Under the pieces are notes generated by a model. The model was not told the origin of the DNA. It did not search any database and worked only from the letters and a program-made list of their open reading frames with translations. Source: Rhodopirellula baltica SH 1 (lineage in GTDB: Bacteria > Planctomycetota > Planctomycetia > Pirellulales > Pirellulaceae). Taken from it: a stretch of DNA of 64,000 nt. The stretch's first letter is position 1. Each line of letters begins with the position of its first letter. The stretch is from positions 1,426,001-1,490,000 of the forward strand of contig NC_005027.1 of the NCBI RefSeq assembly GCF_000196115.1. Reading direction: 5' to 3'. Made by a program: the position numbers and the translations under genes. Positions 36,904 through 46,492 of this stretch are shown one piece after another.

Positions 36904-37511
36904 AGCTGTACTTTTGTTCGTGTGTTAGACGGGGACGTGACGACCCGGGTTGCGGCGATCCAAGCGTGCCGCAGCGGCTCACGCGGGCCAGCAGTGTAAA
37001 TGACTGGGGCACGGCGAAAAGGCCTGGACACTGTTTGTCCGCTCCGTTTGGCTCCATACACTCTTGGCTCAGGGCATTCCAACCGCTTTAACCGTCCCAA
37101 TCTCGCCTCTCGGCGGAGCCGCTGTAGAAGCGAGCGTGGGCGTGTACGGGAAATCTGGGGTGTCCGGCGTCGTTGCCCCATTCGATTGGCCTGAGATTAT
37201 CGGGTGGGTGTCAAAGAAACGGTCGCACGTGGGGGGGGTAGCCAGTCAGCGTGGCCGCGGCCAAAGCGGGGCTGTCTTTCGGCCGACGGGTGACGACCGT
37301 CGTCATCGCCAACCAAGGGTGAAAAAAGGGGGCCGCGGGATCATTCGTGAGCCCCCGTGACATTCGTGAGTCCCCGTGAAAAGGTCCTCAGGAATTTCGT
37401 TGAGGTTTTCGGCGGGCGTTATTAAACTGACCTTTGGCTGCCGGTCGGAATCCGATCGATGTCGGCCCTCATTCTCACCCTCGACGTTCTTCTCTGCAAA
37501 AGAATCCACCG
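36904..37511. other. divergent intergenic stretch between gnd and DUF1598
   Basis: About 610 bp without a convincing gene; the short frames here lack conserved features. It must carry promoters for gnd (leftward) and DUF1598 (rightward). A 19-bp tandem repeat lies at 37342-37379. Confidence 0.5.
37342..37379. repeat. 19-bp tandem repeat, two copies
   Basis: CATTCGTGAGYCCCCGTGA occurs twice head to tail (37342-37360 and 37361-37379) with one difference. It lies 133 bp upstream of the DUF1598 start, so it may be a duplicated regulator site. Confidence 0.7.
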
Positions 37512-38933
37512 ATGCGACTGATCGATCGCCATTCTCGAATTCGCACCTTGGCCAGTTTCGCGTTCGCAGCGTTCATGGCGATTGCGTTGGTTCCCTCCAG
37601 CTTCGGCCAAGACGGTGGCGGCGGTGGCGGTGATGTCACGAACAACTTTGGCAGCCAGCCTGCTGGTGTGGACGTCGATGCCGCGGGCGTTTTGAAAGTT
37701 CGAACCATCGATCCCCGTTTGGCTCGCCAACATTGGATGCAATCGCGAGCCAACGCGGCTCCCGGCGAAGCGATGGAATCGAGCGAACTGCGGAAGGTTT
37801 CGCTGAATCGTTTGGAAGCCGCCATTTCCGAATATGTCGACGCCGATCGTCCACTTCCCGCTGAAATGCTCGCGATGGCCGGCCTGACCTCCGTCCAGTA
37901 CGTGTTCTTCTACCCTGACACCAACGACATCGTTTTGGCAGGCCCAGCCGAAGGTTATGTCGCTGACGCAACGGACCGCTTCGTCGGGATGCAGTCGGGA
38001 CGTCCAAGCGTTCTTTTGGAAGACGTCGTTGTCGCTCTTCGAGCCTTCCCACCACAAGGCAAACCCGCTCGAGTGATCTCAGTCTCGATCGATCCGACCC
38101 CGGAAGGCCTGCAGCGGATGCAGCAGTTTCTCGTTCAAGTCGGTGGGCGCGCCGGCCGCGGAGACACACAGCAACTCGTTCGTGGACTCAAGCAGAACCT
38201 CGGTCTGCAAACAGTCACCATTGAAGGCATCCCAGCGGCCAGCCACTTCGCTCGCGTGTTGGTCGAGGCCGACTACCGAATGAAGTTGATCGGCATCGGT
38301 TTGGAGCAACTGCCCGTTCCAGTCCGCAGCTATGTGTCACGCACCAACCCGGTCAGTGTTTCAGCAAATTCAATGGAACGTTGGTACTTCCAACCCAACT
38401 ACGACGGTGTGTCCGTTAGCGAAGACAACTTGGCGATGCGAATCAACGAACGTGGTGTTCAGTTGGTCGGTGCTAATGAACGCGTTCAAGGTGACGGTGC
38501 TCGTGTTGGAACCGGACGCGTGAATCGTGCCAGCCAAGCGTTCACGAAAGAGTTCACCGAGAAGTACAACCAAATCGCTGACCGCGTTCGCGTTTACGCT
38601 GAGTTGCGTCAGTTGATCGATTTGTCGATCGCGGCGGCTTACATCCACGAGCAAGACTTCTACGGTCAAGCTAACTGGTCGATGCCTGTTTTGGGTGACG
38701 AAGGCAAGGTCAGCGTCCAGACATACACAGCACCTGAAAAGGTCGAAACCGCTGTCAATGCGATCTGGCGAGGCAACACTTTGATGACTCCTTTGGGAGG
38801 CGGTGTGAACGTCCAGCCACGGATTGCACTGAAGAAAGACCACGTCACAATCGACACCGAAGGCCAGCACGTGCAGGTCAAACAATCCTCGGGGCCAGAT
38901 CAGCTGGCGCCCGGCCAATGGTGGTGGGACTGA
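37512..38933 (+). CDS. DUF1598 exported protein
   Basis: The 473-residue protein starts at 37512 with a cleavable signal peptide (RTLASFAFAAFMAIALVPSSFGQ) and a Gly-rich stretch, then the planctomycete DUF1598 region (QYVFFYPDTNDIVLAGPAEGY, about residues 125-145; GRPSVLLEDVVVALRAF; VSIDPTPEGLQRMQQF). Function unknown; the family is largely limited to Planctomycetes. The frame extends 26 codons upstream but without a signal. A perfect terminator hairpin begins 33 bases after its stop. Confidence 0.9.
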   Translation: MRLIDRHSRIRTLASFAFAAFMAIALVPSSFGQDGGGGGGDVTNNFGSQPAGVDVDAAGVLKVRTIDPRLARQHWMQSRANAAPGEAMESSELRKVSLNRLEAAISEYVDADRPLPAEMLAMAGLTSVQYVFFYPDTNDIVLAGPAEGYVADATDRFVGMQSGRPSVLLEDVVVALRAFPPQGKPARVISVSIDPTPEGLQRMQQFLVQVGGRAGRGDTQQLVRGLKQNLGLQTVTIEGIPAASHFARVLVEADYRMKLIGIGLEQLPVPVRSYVSRTNPVSVSANSMERWYFQPNYDGVSVSEDNLAMRINERGVQLVGANERVQGDGARVGTGRVNRASQAFTKEFTEKYNQIADRVRVYAELRQLIDLSIAAAYIHEQDFYGQANWSMPVLGDEGKVSVQTYTAPEKVETAVNAIWRGNTLMTPLGGGVNVQPRIALKKDHVTIDTEGQHVQVKQSSGPDQLAPGQWWWD

Positions 38934-38939
38934 TTCAAG

Positions 38940-39833
38940 ATGACTTCGATTGAGACAACCTTCTTCGCCGCCGCGACTCGTTTCGCGGCGGCGTTTTCTT
39001 TTGTTGTATGCCTCGGTTTTGGCTCGCTCGAGAATTTGCGAGGGAACGAGAACACGGTGAAAGCCAAGCCTTTGCCGATGATTGTCGCGCACCGTGGTGC
39101 GTCCTACACCGCCCCGGAAAACACGGTGTCCGCATTCAATCTGGCTTGGGAAGAGAACGCCGACGCAATTGAAGGCGACTTCTATTTGTCGGCTGATGGA
39201 GAGATCGTCTGTTTGCACGACAAGACAACGGCCCGCACCGCACCTGGATCGCCGTCGCTCAAGGTCGCTGAAGCAACCCTGCAGCAACTTCGCAAGTTGG
39301 ACGTGGGTGCCTGGAAGCACGAGCGATACGCCGGCGAACGCATCCCAACTTTGAAGGAAGTCATCGCCACGGTACCCGATGGGAAAGGAATCTTCATCGA
39401 AATTAAATGTGGACCCGAGATCCTGCCAATCTTGAAGCAACAATTGGAAGAATGCTCGCTCAAGCCTGAGCAAATTACGATCATCTGCTTCAACGATGAG
39501 GTCGTCCGCCAGGCTCGAGAGATGATGCCTTACGAAGCGAATTGGTTGACTTCGTACAAGAAGCAATTGACGGGAGGCTGGAAACCAAGCCTTGTCAGCG
39601 TGACTGATCAATTGAAGTCAACGAACGCCTCCGGATTTGGGACTCAGGTCAAACCTGAACTGGTCGGCTCGGTTCTCAACGAAGCGTTCTGCGACGCCGT
39701 TCGTGACATCGGTTGCGGAATGCACGGTTGGACAATCGACGATGCCAAGGTTGCCAAGCGGTTGGTCGAGCTCGACTTCGTCAGCATCACGACCAATCGT
39801 CCGGCCTACATTCGAGACGCTTTGAAGAAGTGA
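38940..39833 (+). CDS. glycerophosphodiester phosphodiesterase
   Basis: The 297-residue protein has the GDPD barrel motif IVAHRGASYTAPENTVSAF (HR and the metal Glu), GDFYLSADGEIVCLHD (metal Asp and catalytic His) and FIEIKCG. It hydrolyses glycerophosphodiesters to glycerol 3-phosphate and an alcohol. From the ATG at 38940 it has a possible signal (FFAAATRFAAAFSFVVCLGFG), so export is likely. However, a perfect terminator hairpin (38966-39005) lies inside that segment. The next start, ATG at 39078 directly before IVAHRG, would give a cytoplasmic 251-residue form. It lies six bases after the DUF1598 stop. Confidence 0.88.
   Translation: MTSIETTFFAAATRFAAAFSFVVCLGFGSLENLRGNENTVKAKPLPMIVAHRGASYTAPENTVSAFNLAWEENADAIEGDFYLSADGEIVCLHDKTTARTAPGSPSLKVAEATLQQLRKLDVGAWKHERYAGERIPTLKEVIATVPDGKGIFIEIKCGPEILPILKQQLEECSLKPEQITIICFNDEVVRQAREMMPYEANWLTSYKKQLTGGWKPSLVSVTDQLKSTNASGFGTQVKPELVGSVLNEAFCDAVRDIGCGMHGWTIDDAKVAKRLVELDFVSITTNRPAYIRDALKK
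38966..39005 (+). terminator. strong terminator-like hairpin at the GDPD 5' end
   Basis: An 11-bp perfect GC-rich stem (38966-38976 with 38983-38993), six-base loop, then TTTTCTTTTGTT. It starts 33 bases after the DUF1598 stop and overlaps the first codons of the GDPD frame. It either ends the DUF1598 transcript or attenuates the GDPD gene. Confidence 0.8.
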
Positions 39834-39853
39834 ATTCGCCGCGACGCGAATTC
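39832..39853. repeat. hairpin at the GDPD stop codon
   Basis: GAATTCGC-CGCGAC-GCGAATTC is a perfect 8-bp inverted repeat that begins within the stop codon. It lies in the short gap between two convergent genes. No T-run follows, so it is at most a transcript-end structure. Confidence 0.5.
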
Positions 39854-39864
39854 GCTGGTTGCGT

Positions 39865-41223
39865 TTAGCGGAGCTCGAGGACTTTGCGGAGCTTCGTTTC
39901 AACGATCAGATCCGACTCTGCTTTCAAGCGTTCCTGCAAACGTTGTTTGACGGTTCGGTTCTTCGATGGGGCCAAGATCGAGATCACGTGCAATCGGACT
40001 TGGCGATCAGGGTCGTCGAGCAACATCGACAACCACGGCCATGCGTTCAGGCCTCCGGATTTCAGCATCGAGTCGATGAGTGTGATCTGGTCCTTGGGCT
40101 GAGCGATGGCGATTGCCGTTCCGAACTCAAGTTGCACGTTTGAAAAGCCGCGTTCGATCAATTCGGCGCGGGCTTGTTCTGCCAGGGCCCCATCGGGGTT
40201 GCCCAAGTGACGCAGGATCGTTTCGTCGTCCATTGCTGTGAATGGAGATCCGGTTAGCTCCGCGTTGACGCGAATGACTCGTTCGTCGGCGGAGCGTGCT
40301 AATCGCGGCAACTCAGGGACTCGATGGACCAGGGATTCGTCAGATGGGGATGGAACCTGAGTCAATGGAATCGTGACGCCATCGGGGACCGATTCCAGTT
40401 GCCCGCCATTGGTTTCTGGCGAACCAGCGGACTGCAATCGGGTGGCTGTCTCTTGAACTTGGATTGATTGCGAATCCGATGTTCCCGAACGAATGATCGC
40501 GACGGGACGCGATGGAGGCCAATCGGTCCACATCGAATCGGTGTCCGCGTTTGGCAGTTGCTCCGTGGCTTTCGGCGCCAAAGGGGCTTTTGCCAGAGTT
40601 CGCACCGAATTGTCCAATTGGGCCAACGTGTCGCGTGAGCTTTGCGAAACTTCCGCGATCAATTGACGAAGTTCGTCGGTCAATTCAAGGTTGCCGAGTG
40701 TCTCGGTGCCCGCGAATTCGAGCATTGTTTGTCGAAGGAGTGAACGGGTGCGAGCGGTTTGCCGTGCGGTCCAGTCGGTGGAGGGCTTGGTCGCAATGTT
40801 ATTGCGCACGCCATCGATCAGCCGTTGATGCGAGCGGGCAGCCATCTCCGGCGAAAGGGTTGTCCAATCATTTTGCAGTTGATTGAGAAGTCCGAAAGCG
40901 ACTTCCGAGACCGCGTCCTCATCATCAATCAAGCTTGCTGACAACGGTTCAATGGCGTCGATGCCGAAACCAGCGATTTGGATCAGCCGGTCGCTTTTCT
41001 CGGTGGCGTTGAGCGTCGGAAGTTCCTGGACCAATTGGTTCAGCAGATATTGTTTGCCGTAGACGGTGACCAGCAACCAAACCGTCGTGATCGCGGCCGC
41101 GATTCCAAGGAACTGCAGGGCGTGCACGAACCTTTGCTTCGCTCCGCTGGCGGGAGGCAAAGCAATCGAGAAAGGGTTCGGCGTATCGGCCGTGGAGTGC
41201 GATTGGGAGGGGGACGTCGGCAT
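39865..41223 (-). CDS. membrane-anchored HEAT-like repeat protein
   Basis: The 452-residue protein has a single N-terminal membrane helix (ALQFLGIAAAITTVWLLVTVYG, ~residues 35-56) and a large soluble part. HEAT-like units are visible near residue 90 (EPLSASLIDDEDAVSEVAFGLLNQL) and in the C-terminal quarter (LRHLGNPDGALAEQARAELIERGF; WLSMLLDDPDRQVRLHVISILA). The middle section is Pro/Ser/Thr-rich. Function not recognised; a periplasmic scaffold is plausible. The start at 41223 is preferred; the frame to 41310 adds 29 residues of no interest. Confidence 0.75.
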   Translation of the reverse strand: MPTSPSQSHSTADTPNPFSIALPPASGAKQRFVHALQFLGIAAAITTVWLLVTVYGKQYLLNQLVQELPTLNATEKSDRLIQIAGFGIDAIEPLSASLIDDEDAVSEVAFGLLNQLQNDWTTLSPEMAARSHQRLIDGVRNNIATKPSTDWTARQTARTRSLLRQTMLEFAGTETLGNLELTDELRQLIAEVSQSSRDTLAQLDNSVRTLAKAPLAPKATEQLPNADTDSMWTDWPPSRPVAIIRSGTSDSQSIQVQETATRLQSAGSPETNGGQLESVPDGVTIPLTQVPSPSDESLVHRVPELPRLARSADERVIRVNAELTGSPFTAMDDETILRHLGNPDGALAEQARAELIERGFSNVQLEFGTAIAIAQPKDQITLIDSMLKSGGLNAWPWLSMLLDDPDRQVRLHVISILAPSKNRTVKQRLQERLKAESDLIVETKLRKVLELR

Positions 41224-41627
41224 GGCGGGATTGTGCCGATCGGAGCCTCCTGGCAACAAGATCAATTCGAAGGCGAATGATTGCGTGGTTCCGCCACATC
41301 GCGGCAGCACATCCGCTGCAGTGGCTTTCCAATTGGAAACGCCGAAGTCGAAGGATCGCGATCAGCATGGAAAGATGCGCTGATTAGGCAGGTGAATCCT
41401 CTCGAAACGAAAGGTGCGGTGGATCAGTTTTTGAAGGATTTACCGTTTTGACCAGCAATCTGGCTAAGCCTTTTCGATCAGACGAACCGATACTACCGGC
41501 ACAACCCAATGCGGTTTGCTCAGAAAGTGGGGCGGCGGCGGGACTTAACAGTGATCAGCAGTGACGTTGATTGAGCGAGTTCTCAATCGAACGTGACGGC
41601 AACTCCTAGCATGACGGTGGAACAACG
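41224..41627. other. divergent intergenic stretch
   Basis: About 400 bp between the HEAT-like gene and the outer-membrane protein gene. No gene supported. It must contain divergent promoters. Confidence 0.4.
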
Positions 41628-42854
41628 ATGTCGGTACGGAAGCTGACTGCAAAACTATTGGCAGCCCTGGCGGTATTTGCTGGTGGCGCTTCGGTGTCTG
41701 CCCAGGAGCATGCTTTGGCGGACCCCTTCGCGTTTGACCCAGACTTTCAATGGTTCGAACCGATCTACGATGCTGACATCGTGGACACGAAACCAAAGAA
41801 ACGGGCTCACACGGGCTGGTTCGGAACCTACGACAAGCTGCACATGTGGGGCAAACGCCCTGAAGGTGAAGCGACGACGCTCGGCGGCGACAGCGGCGAG
41901 TATCAGCTCGACTTCGGCGATGGGCACCGATACGAGTTTGGCTACATGACGCCACAAAAGGACACCGGTTGGCTGTTCGGGTGGTCGGATCTAGACATCG
42001 GTGCAGGTGAGTTCACTCGCATCGAACGGATCAACCGCCTCAACGTGTCTCAGTTGGATGGTGAACCCGAGTTTCCGGGTGGCCAGTTCGGGCAGAACGT
42101 TCTGACCGATGACAACAACAACTTCGGTTACGACACTCGGTTCTACGAAGCTGGCCGTTCGACGAACTCCGTCGAGTATGACACCTACGAAATAAATAAA
42201 ACTTGGCGGATGGAACCGTATCACTACGGTGGGATCCTTGAGCCAATGGTCGGTGTCAAATTCGTCACATTGGACGACCGAGCTTTGACGAACACCTACT
42301 CGCGGACTCGTGAAGACGGTGCGGTGATTCTGCCGGGCACAACCGAGCTGACAGAAAATCCATACTTCGTCGACCTCGGTATCAGCGATGACGCCTACGA
42401 GCGTCTGGACCAAGACCTGTCCGAAGTTGAAAACGAGATGTACACGTTGCAACTCGGTTTCCGGTACTTCAAATTCGTGAATCGCTTCCGCTACTCGCTT
42501 GAGTTTCGTGCCTTCAGCGGCGTGAACTTGCAGCACGCAACGCGATACGCTCAGTCTGAGAACACGTTCTACGATGGCTTCGGTGCTGATTCGGAAGTCA
42601 CGTCGTTCTACCGGACTCAGAACAAGCTGGAACACTATCGTGATGAGAGATTCTTCATCGGATATGACGCTCGAGCAGAAATGGGCTACCAGTTGACGAA
42701 CATGATTCACGTCCGTGGCGGCTTCCAAATCTTCGACCTAGCCAAGGGGCTTGGACGAGCGGGACACGAAAGCGATGCGGGCACCATGATTGGGCCATCT
42801 GACCAAAACTTCTTGGCGGTAGGCGGAACATTCGGGATCGAACTGAACCGCTAA
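41628..42854 (+). CDS. planctomycete outer-membrane beta-barrel-like protein
   Basis: The 408-residue protein starts with a classical signal peptide (LTAKLLAALAVFAGGASVSAQ, cut near residue 26). The mature part is rich in aromatic residues with alternating short strands (YEFGYMTPQKDTGWLFGWSDLDI; YTLQLGFRYFKFVNRFRYSLEFRAFSGVNL; AVGGTFGIELNR at the end), as in planctomycete BBP7-type outer-membrane proteins. A role as a pore or surface protein is inferred. It is followed by a strong terminator, so it is probably a single-gene unit. Confidence 0.78.
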   Translation: MSVRKLTAKLLAALAVFAGGASVSAQEHALADPFAFDPDFQWFEPIYDADIVDTKPKKRAHTGWFGTYDKLHMWGKRPEGEATTLGGDSGEYQLDFGDGHRYEFGYMTPQKDTGWLFGWSDLDIGAGEFTRIERINRLNVSQLDGEPEFPGGQFGQNVLTDDNNNFGYDTRFYEAGRSTNSVEYDTYEINKTWRMEPYHYGGILEPMVGVKFVTLDDRALTNTYSRTREDGAVILPGTTELTENPYFVDLGISDDAYERLDQDLSEVENEMYTLQLGFRYFKFVNRFRYSLEFRAFSGVNLQHATRYAQSENTFYDGFGADSEVTSFYRTQNKLEHYRDERFFIGYDARAEMGYQLTNMIHVRGGFQIFDLAKGLGRAGHESDAGTMIGPSDQNFLAVGGTFGIELNR

Positions 42855-42892
42855 TTCAGTCATCGTTCCACTGCTAGCTGATCACATCATTG

Positions 42893-42928
42893 AAGCCGGC
42901 GAGGTGAATTCACCTTGCCGGCTTTTTT
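42893..42928 (+). terminator. intrinsic terminator of the outer-membrane protein gene
   Basis: A long near-perfect palindrome (AAGCCGGC with GCCGGCTT plus a GAATTC-centred inner stem) is followed by six T, 38 bases after the stop. Confidence 0.9.
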
Positions 42929-43128
42929 CGTTTGCATTGAGCATTCTCTAATTGTTGGCGAACTGTGGCAGATCAGGTCGCTCGCCCGATCCACATTGAT
43001 TGCGACAGTGCCCTCGGCACCCATCTGCGATGCACTCCTGAAGGTGGAAGATCCGGTATGATGCAAATCCAATCGCATCGCGGTTGCCTGCCCCATCTCC
43101 CCTCCCTCACCTCGAATGGAGACCTGCC

Positions 43129-44472
43129 GTGCGTCATGCCAAGGATCGTCGTTCCTTCTTAAAGTCCACTACAATCGCAGGAACTGCGATCACGCTCTCT
43201 GCGATGCAATACTCGCGTGTCTACGGTGCAAACGAACGTTTGCAAATCGCGAGTGTCGGAACCGGCGGCAAAGGTTGGAGCGATTTGCTTGGTGTTGCAG
43301 CGAGCCCGAATGTCGATGTGGTCGGACTTTGTGACATCGATAGCTCGGCAAAACACCTCGGACAGGCAGCCGAAAAGTTTTCCTCTGCACGCCAATACGA
43401 TGATTGGCGGAGATTGCTTGACGAAAGCGGTGATGTCCAGGGCGTATTGGTTTCGACACCAGACTTCATGCATGCACCAATTTCTCTGCCCGCGATGCAG
43501 TTGGGCAAACATGTCTTCTGCCAAAAACCGCTGACGCACACGGTGATGGAAGCCCGGCAAATGCGGAAGGCAGCGAAGAAGCATGGCGTGGTCACCCAAA
43601 TGTGCAACCAAATCCAATCACACTCAGCCTATCGAACGGCAGTCCACCTGATTCACGAAGGCATGATTGGCAAAGTCAAAGAGGTGCACTCTTGGCAGGG
43701 CGGTCAGCCTTCTTGGCCGCGTCACATTCCACGCCCCAGCGGAAACGATCCGGTGCCTTCTCATGTTCGATGGGATCTTTGGCAGGGCGTCGCGATGGAG
43801 CGTCCGTACAAAATCGGGATGTATCACCCATTCAATTGGCGTGGTTGGCAGGCTTATGGCACCGGGCAGTTGGGTGACTTTGGTTGCCACATTTTGGATC
43901 CGGTGTTCAAAGCGTTGCAAATCGAATCGCCGACCAAGTTGACGGCCGAAGCACCCGAACTGATGCCGGAGACCTGGACGGATCGATCGACTGTGCGGTA
44001 TGAGTTCCCCGGAACAAAATACACGGCTGAGTCCACGCTGCCGGTCACCTGGTATGACGCAGTGGGGGTATCGCCGCCGCGAGAACGATTGGGGCATATT
44101 CCAGTCGATGCAAAGTTGCCAGGCGCTGGATCGGTTCTAGTTGGCGAAAAAGGATCGTTGGTGATCCCTCATGTCGCGATGCCGCAACTCTACATGGCGG
44201 ATCAAACGTTGGCGGAAAACTTGCCGGTGATTTCGTCGGTCGACCACTACACTCAATGGGCGGACGCTTGTCGCGGAGGTGCCGAAACGACTTCCCACTT
44301 TGACTATGCCGGCCCGCTAACCGAAGCGGTGTTGCTAGGAACAATCGGGATCCGTTTCCCAGGTCAAGAGTTGCACTGGGACACCGACTCGATGCAAATC
44401 ACAAATCACGCCGAAGCACAGCGGTGGATCACGAAACCCTATCGCAAAGGCTGGGAGCCCGCCTGGGTCTAG
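43129..44472 (+). CDS. Gfo/Idh/MocA-family oxidoreductase, Tat-exported
   Basis: The 447-residue protein starts at GTG (43129), supported by GGAG seven bases upstream. It has a twin-arginine signal (DRRSFLKSTTIAGTAITLSA). The Rossmann domain has QIASVGTGGKGWSDLL and VDVVGLCDID; the family motif is FCQKPLTHTVMEARQM, equivalent to the EKP motif with Gln for Glu, which positions the substrate and cofactor. A substrate domain follows. Members oxidise or reduce sugars with NAD(P) pre-bound before export. The gene is followed after 58 bp by a PQQ-repeat protein gene. Confidence 0.9.
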   Translation: MRHAKDRRSFLKSTTIAGTAITLSAMQYSRVYGANERLQIASVGTGGKGWSDLLGVAASPNVDVVGLCDIDSSAKHLGQAAEKFSSARQYDDWRRLLDESGDVQGVLVSTPDFMHAPISLPAMQLGKHVFCQKPLTHTVMEARQMRKAAKKHGVVTQMCNQIQSHSAYRTAVHLIHEGMIGKVKEVHSWQGGQPSWPRHIPRPSGNDPVPSHVRWDLWQGVAMERPYKIGMYHPFNWRGWQAYGTGQLGDFGCHILDPVFKALQIESPTKLTAEAPELMPETWTDRSTVRYEFPGTKYTAESTLPVTWYDAVGVSPPRERLGHIPVDAKLPGAGSVLVGEKGSLVIPHVAMPQLYMADQTLAENLPVISSVDHYTQWADACRGGAETTSHFDYAGPLTEAVLLGTIGIRFPGQELHWDTDSMQITNHAEAQRWITKPYRKGWEPAWV

Positions 44473-44530
44473 GGTCCTGACGTGAACCGACTAATCGAAG
44501 TTCGTCCAGCGAGCGAGGAAGAAATCATCC

Positions 44531-46375
44531 ATGAACGAAGTTCCATCTGAATCCAACGAAGGCACCCCCAACGTCTCAACCGAGCAATCGGCGACGGGGC
44601 ATCCTGCGGGTGACCAATCTGCCAGCGTTCTCAAACCGTTACGGATTTGGCCCGCCGTGGTGTTGTTGCTGGGTATGGCAATCGCTCGTTTTGTCCCAGG
44701 AATGGTGGAAGACGCACCGATCATGCTGCTGATGGTTGCGGTGATTGGTCCAGTGATCCTGGGCGGATTGATATGGCTGTGGTGGCTGACGTTCAGTCGC
44801 GCCTCCACGAAAGAACGTCTGGTTGGATTCTTTGGTGCATTGATGATTGCCGGCGGGTGCATTTATTCGCTGGACGAGACAATGATTGGACCCGGCATCA
44901 TGATGGTCGCCGTTCCATTCGGGACAGCAGCGTTTGGAATTGGTGCTGTGCTATTGAGCCGATGGCTTTCGTTCGGCCGGACAATCATCGTCTTGCTTCT
45001 GACGCTTTGCGGATTTGGATATGCCACTTTGCTGCGTAACGAAGGGATGTGGGGCAACTTCGCGTTGGATTTGCATTGGCGATGGGAGCCAACCGCAGAA
45101 GAATTGATGTTGGCTGATCGATCTGATGCGCCGACCAGTGATGTGGTGAGTTCGTCGGATGAGATGGACGAATGGCTCACCAATCCGCAGTGGCCTCAGT
45201 TTCGTGGGCCTGAGGGAGTGAGCCAGCAACATGGACCGCCGATGCTGACGGATTGGTCAACAAAGAAGCCCGAATTGGTTTGGAAGGTCCCCGTTGGTCC
45301 TGGATGGTCGTCATTTGCGGTTGCGGGAAACCTGTTGTTCACCCAGGAACAACGTGGCGAGAAAGAAACGGTCGTTTGTTACACAGCGGACGCTGGGAAA
45401 GAGGTTTGGGCCCAGGAAATTGAATCGCGATTCTTCGATCCGCTCGGAGGTCCAGGTCCCCGAGCAACACCGACGCTGTCCGGCGGAAGTATCTTTGCGC
45501 AAGGTGCGAGCGGACAGTTGCAACGGTTGTATGCGAAGAGTGGCGAAAAAGTTTGGGAAGTGGATTTGCGAGAAGTGGCTGACCGGGAGCCTCCGATGTG
45601 GGGATTTTCATCTTCACCATTGGTTGTCGGCTCGGTTGTGGTCGTTCACGCGGGAGGAAAAGGCGACAAGGGAACACTCGCGTTTGACGTCGAGTCAGGT
45701 GATCTGAAATGGTCCGCCGCGGCCGGCGACCATTCCTACAGCTCGGCGCAGTTGTTGACGCTTTCGGGCGAAAAGTACGTGGTCATGTTCACCAATGCCG
45801 GAATGAATGTTCTTGATCCAGCAACCGGCGAATCGCGATGCGACTACGATTGGAAATTGGATGGCTACAGCGCCGTGCAGCCTCAGGTTTACTCGGACGG
45901 AATGGTTGTTTTGGCCAGCCAGGAGGAAACACGGTGCCTCGAGATGACTCCGACGGAAAGTGGTTTCGCGGTCGAGGAACGCTGGTCATCGCGAAAGTTA
46001 AAGCCCGACTTCAACGACTTTGTGATTCATGACGGTCACGCTTACGGTTTTGACGCAGAAATCTTCACCTGCATTGACTTGGAATCCGGCAAACGAAATT
46101 GGAAACGTGGACGGTACGGCAAAGGGCAAGTATTGATGCTGGCGGACTTGGATGTGCTGTTGGTTGTCAGTGAGCGAGGTGAGATTGTTTTGTTGGAGGC
46201 GAACCCGTCAAAGCATCAAGAATTGTCGACGTTTCAGGCAATTGAGGGCAAAACGTGGAACCACCCGGTCGTCATTGGTGATCGATTGTATGTCCGCAAT
46301 TCGCAAGAAGCAGCTTGCTATCAATTGCCAATGGAAGCTGAACCGGAGGTGCTGGCCAGCACGCTTTCGAAGTGA
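44531..46375 (+). CDS. membrane protein with PQQ/beta-propeller repeats
   Basis: The 614-residue protein has about five N-terminal membrane helices (residues ~35-180) and a C-terminal eight-bladed-type propeller from about 220: QWPQFRGPEGVSQQHGPPMLTDWSTKKPELVWKVPVG is the typical first blade of planctomycete PQQ-repeat (BamB-like) proteins. Repeats of the AKSGEKVWEVDL and VESGDLKWSAAAGDHSYSS type follow. Quinoprotein catalysis is not evident, as no dehydrogenase residues are recognised. It follows the Gfo/Idh gene and may form an operon with it. Confidence 0.85.
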   Translation: MNEVPSESNEGTPNVSTEQSATGHPAGDQSASVLKPLRIWPAVVLLLGMAIARFVPGMVEDAPIMLLMVAVIGPVILGGLIWLWWLTFSRASTKERLVGFFGALMIAGGCIYSLDETMIGPGIMMVAVPFGTAAFGIGAVLLSRWLSFGRTIIVLLLTLCGFGYATLLRNEGMWGNFALDLHWRWEPTAEELMLADRSDAPTSDVVSSSDEMDEWLTNPQWPQFRGPEGVSQQHGPPMLTDWSTKKPELVWKVPVGPGWSSFAVAGNLLFTQEQRGEKETVVCYTADAGKEVWAQEIESRFFDPLGGPGPRATPTLSGGSIFAQGASGQLQRLYAKSGEKVWEVDLREVADREPPMWGFSSSPLVVGSVVVVHAGGKGDKGTLAFDVESGDLKWSAAAGDHSYSSAQLLTLSGEKYVVMFTNAGMNVLDPATGESRCDYDWKLDGYSAVQPQVYSDGMVVLASQEETRCLEMTPTESGFAVEERWSSRKLKPDFNDFVIHDGHAYGFDAEIFTCIDLESGKRNWKRGRYGKGQVLMLADLDVLLVVSERGEIVLLEANPSKHQELSTFQAIEGKTWNHPVVIGDRLYVRNSQEAACYQLPMEAEPEVLASTLSK

Positions 46376-46492
46376 TCTGGGACGCTGAATTGAAGTTGCT
46401 TTCGTCGCTTCGCCAATTTTCGGCCTCGTATCGAACCGAAGGCGGTTCGGATACAGTTCAGGTTCAATCACCCGCAAGTGGCCGAGGAAAGC

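Noticed and set aside
41066-41383. Possible small plus-strand gene opposite the HEAT-like gene start
   Set aside because: It mirrors the minus-strand gene and has no conserved content.
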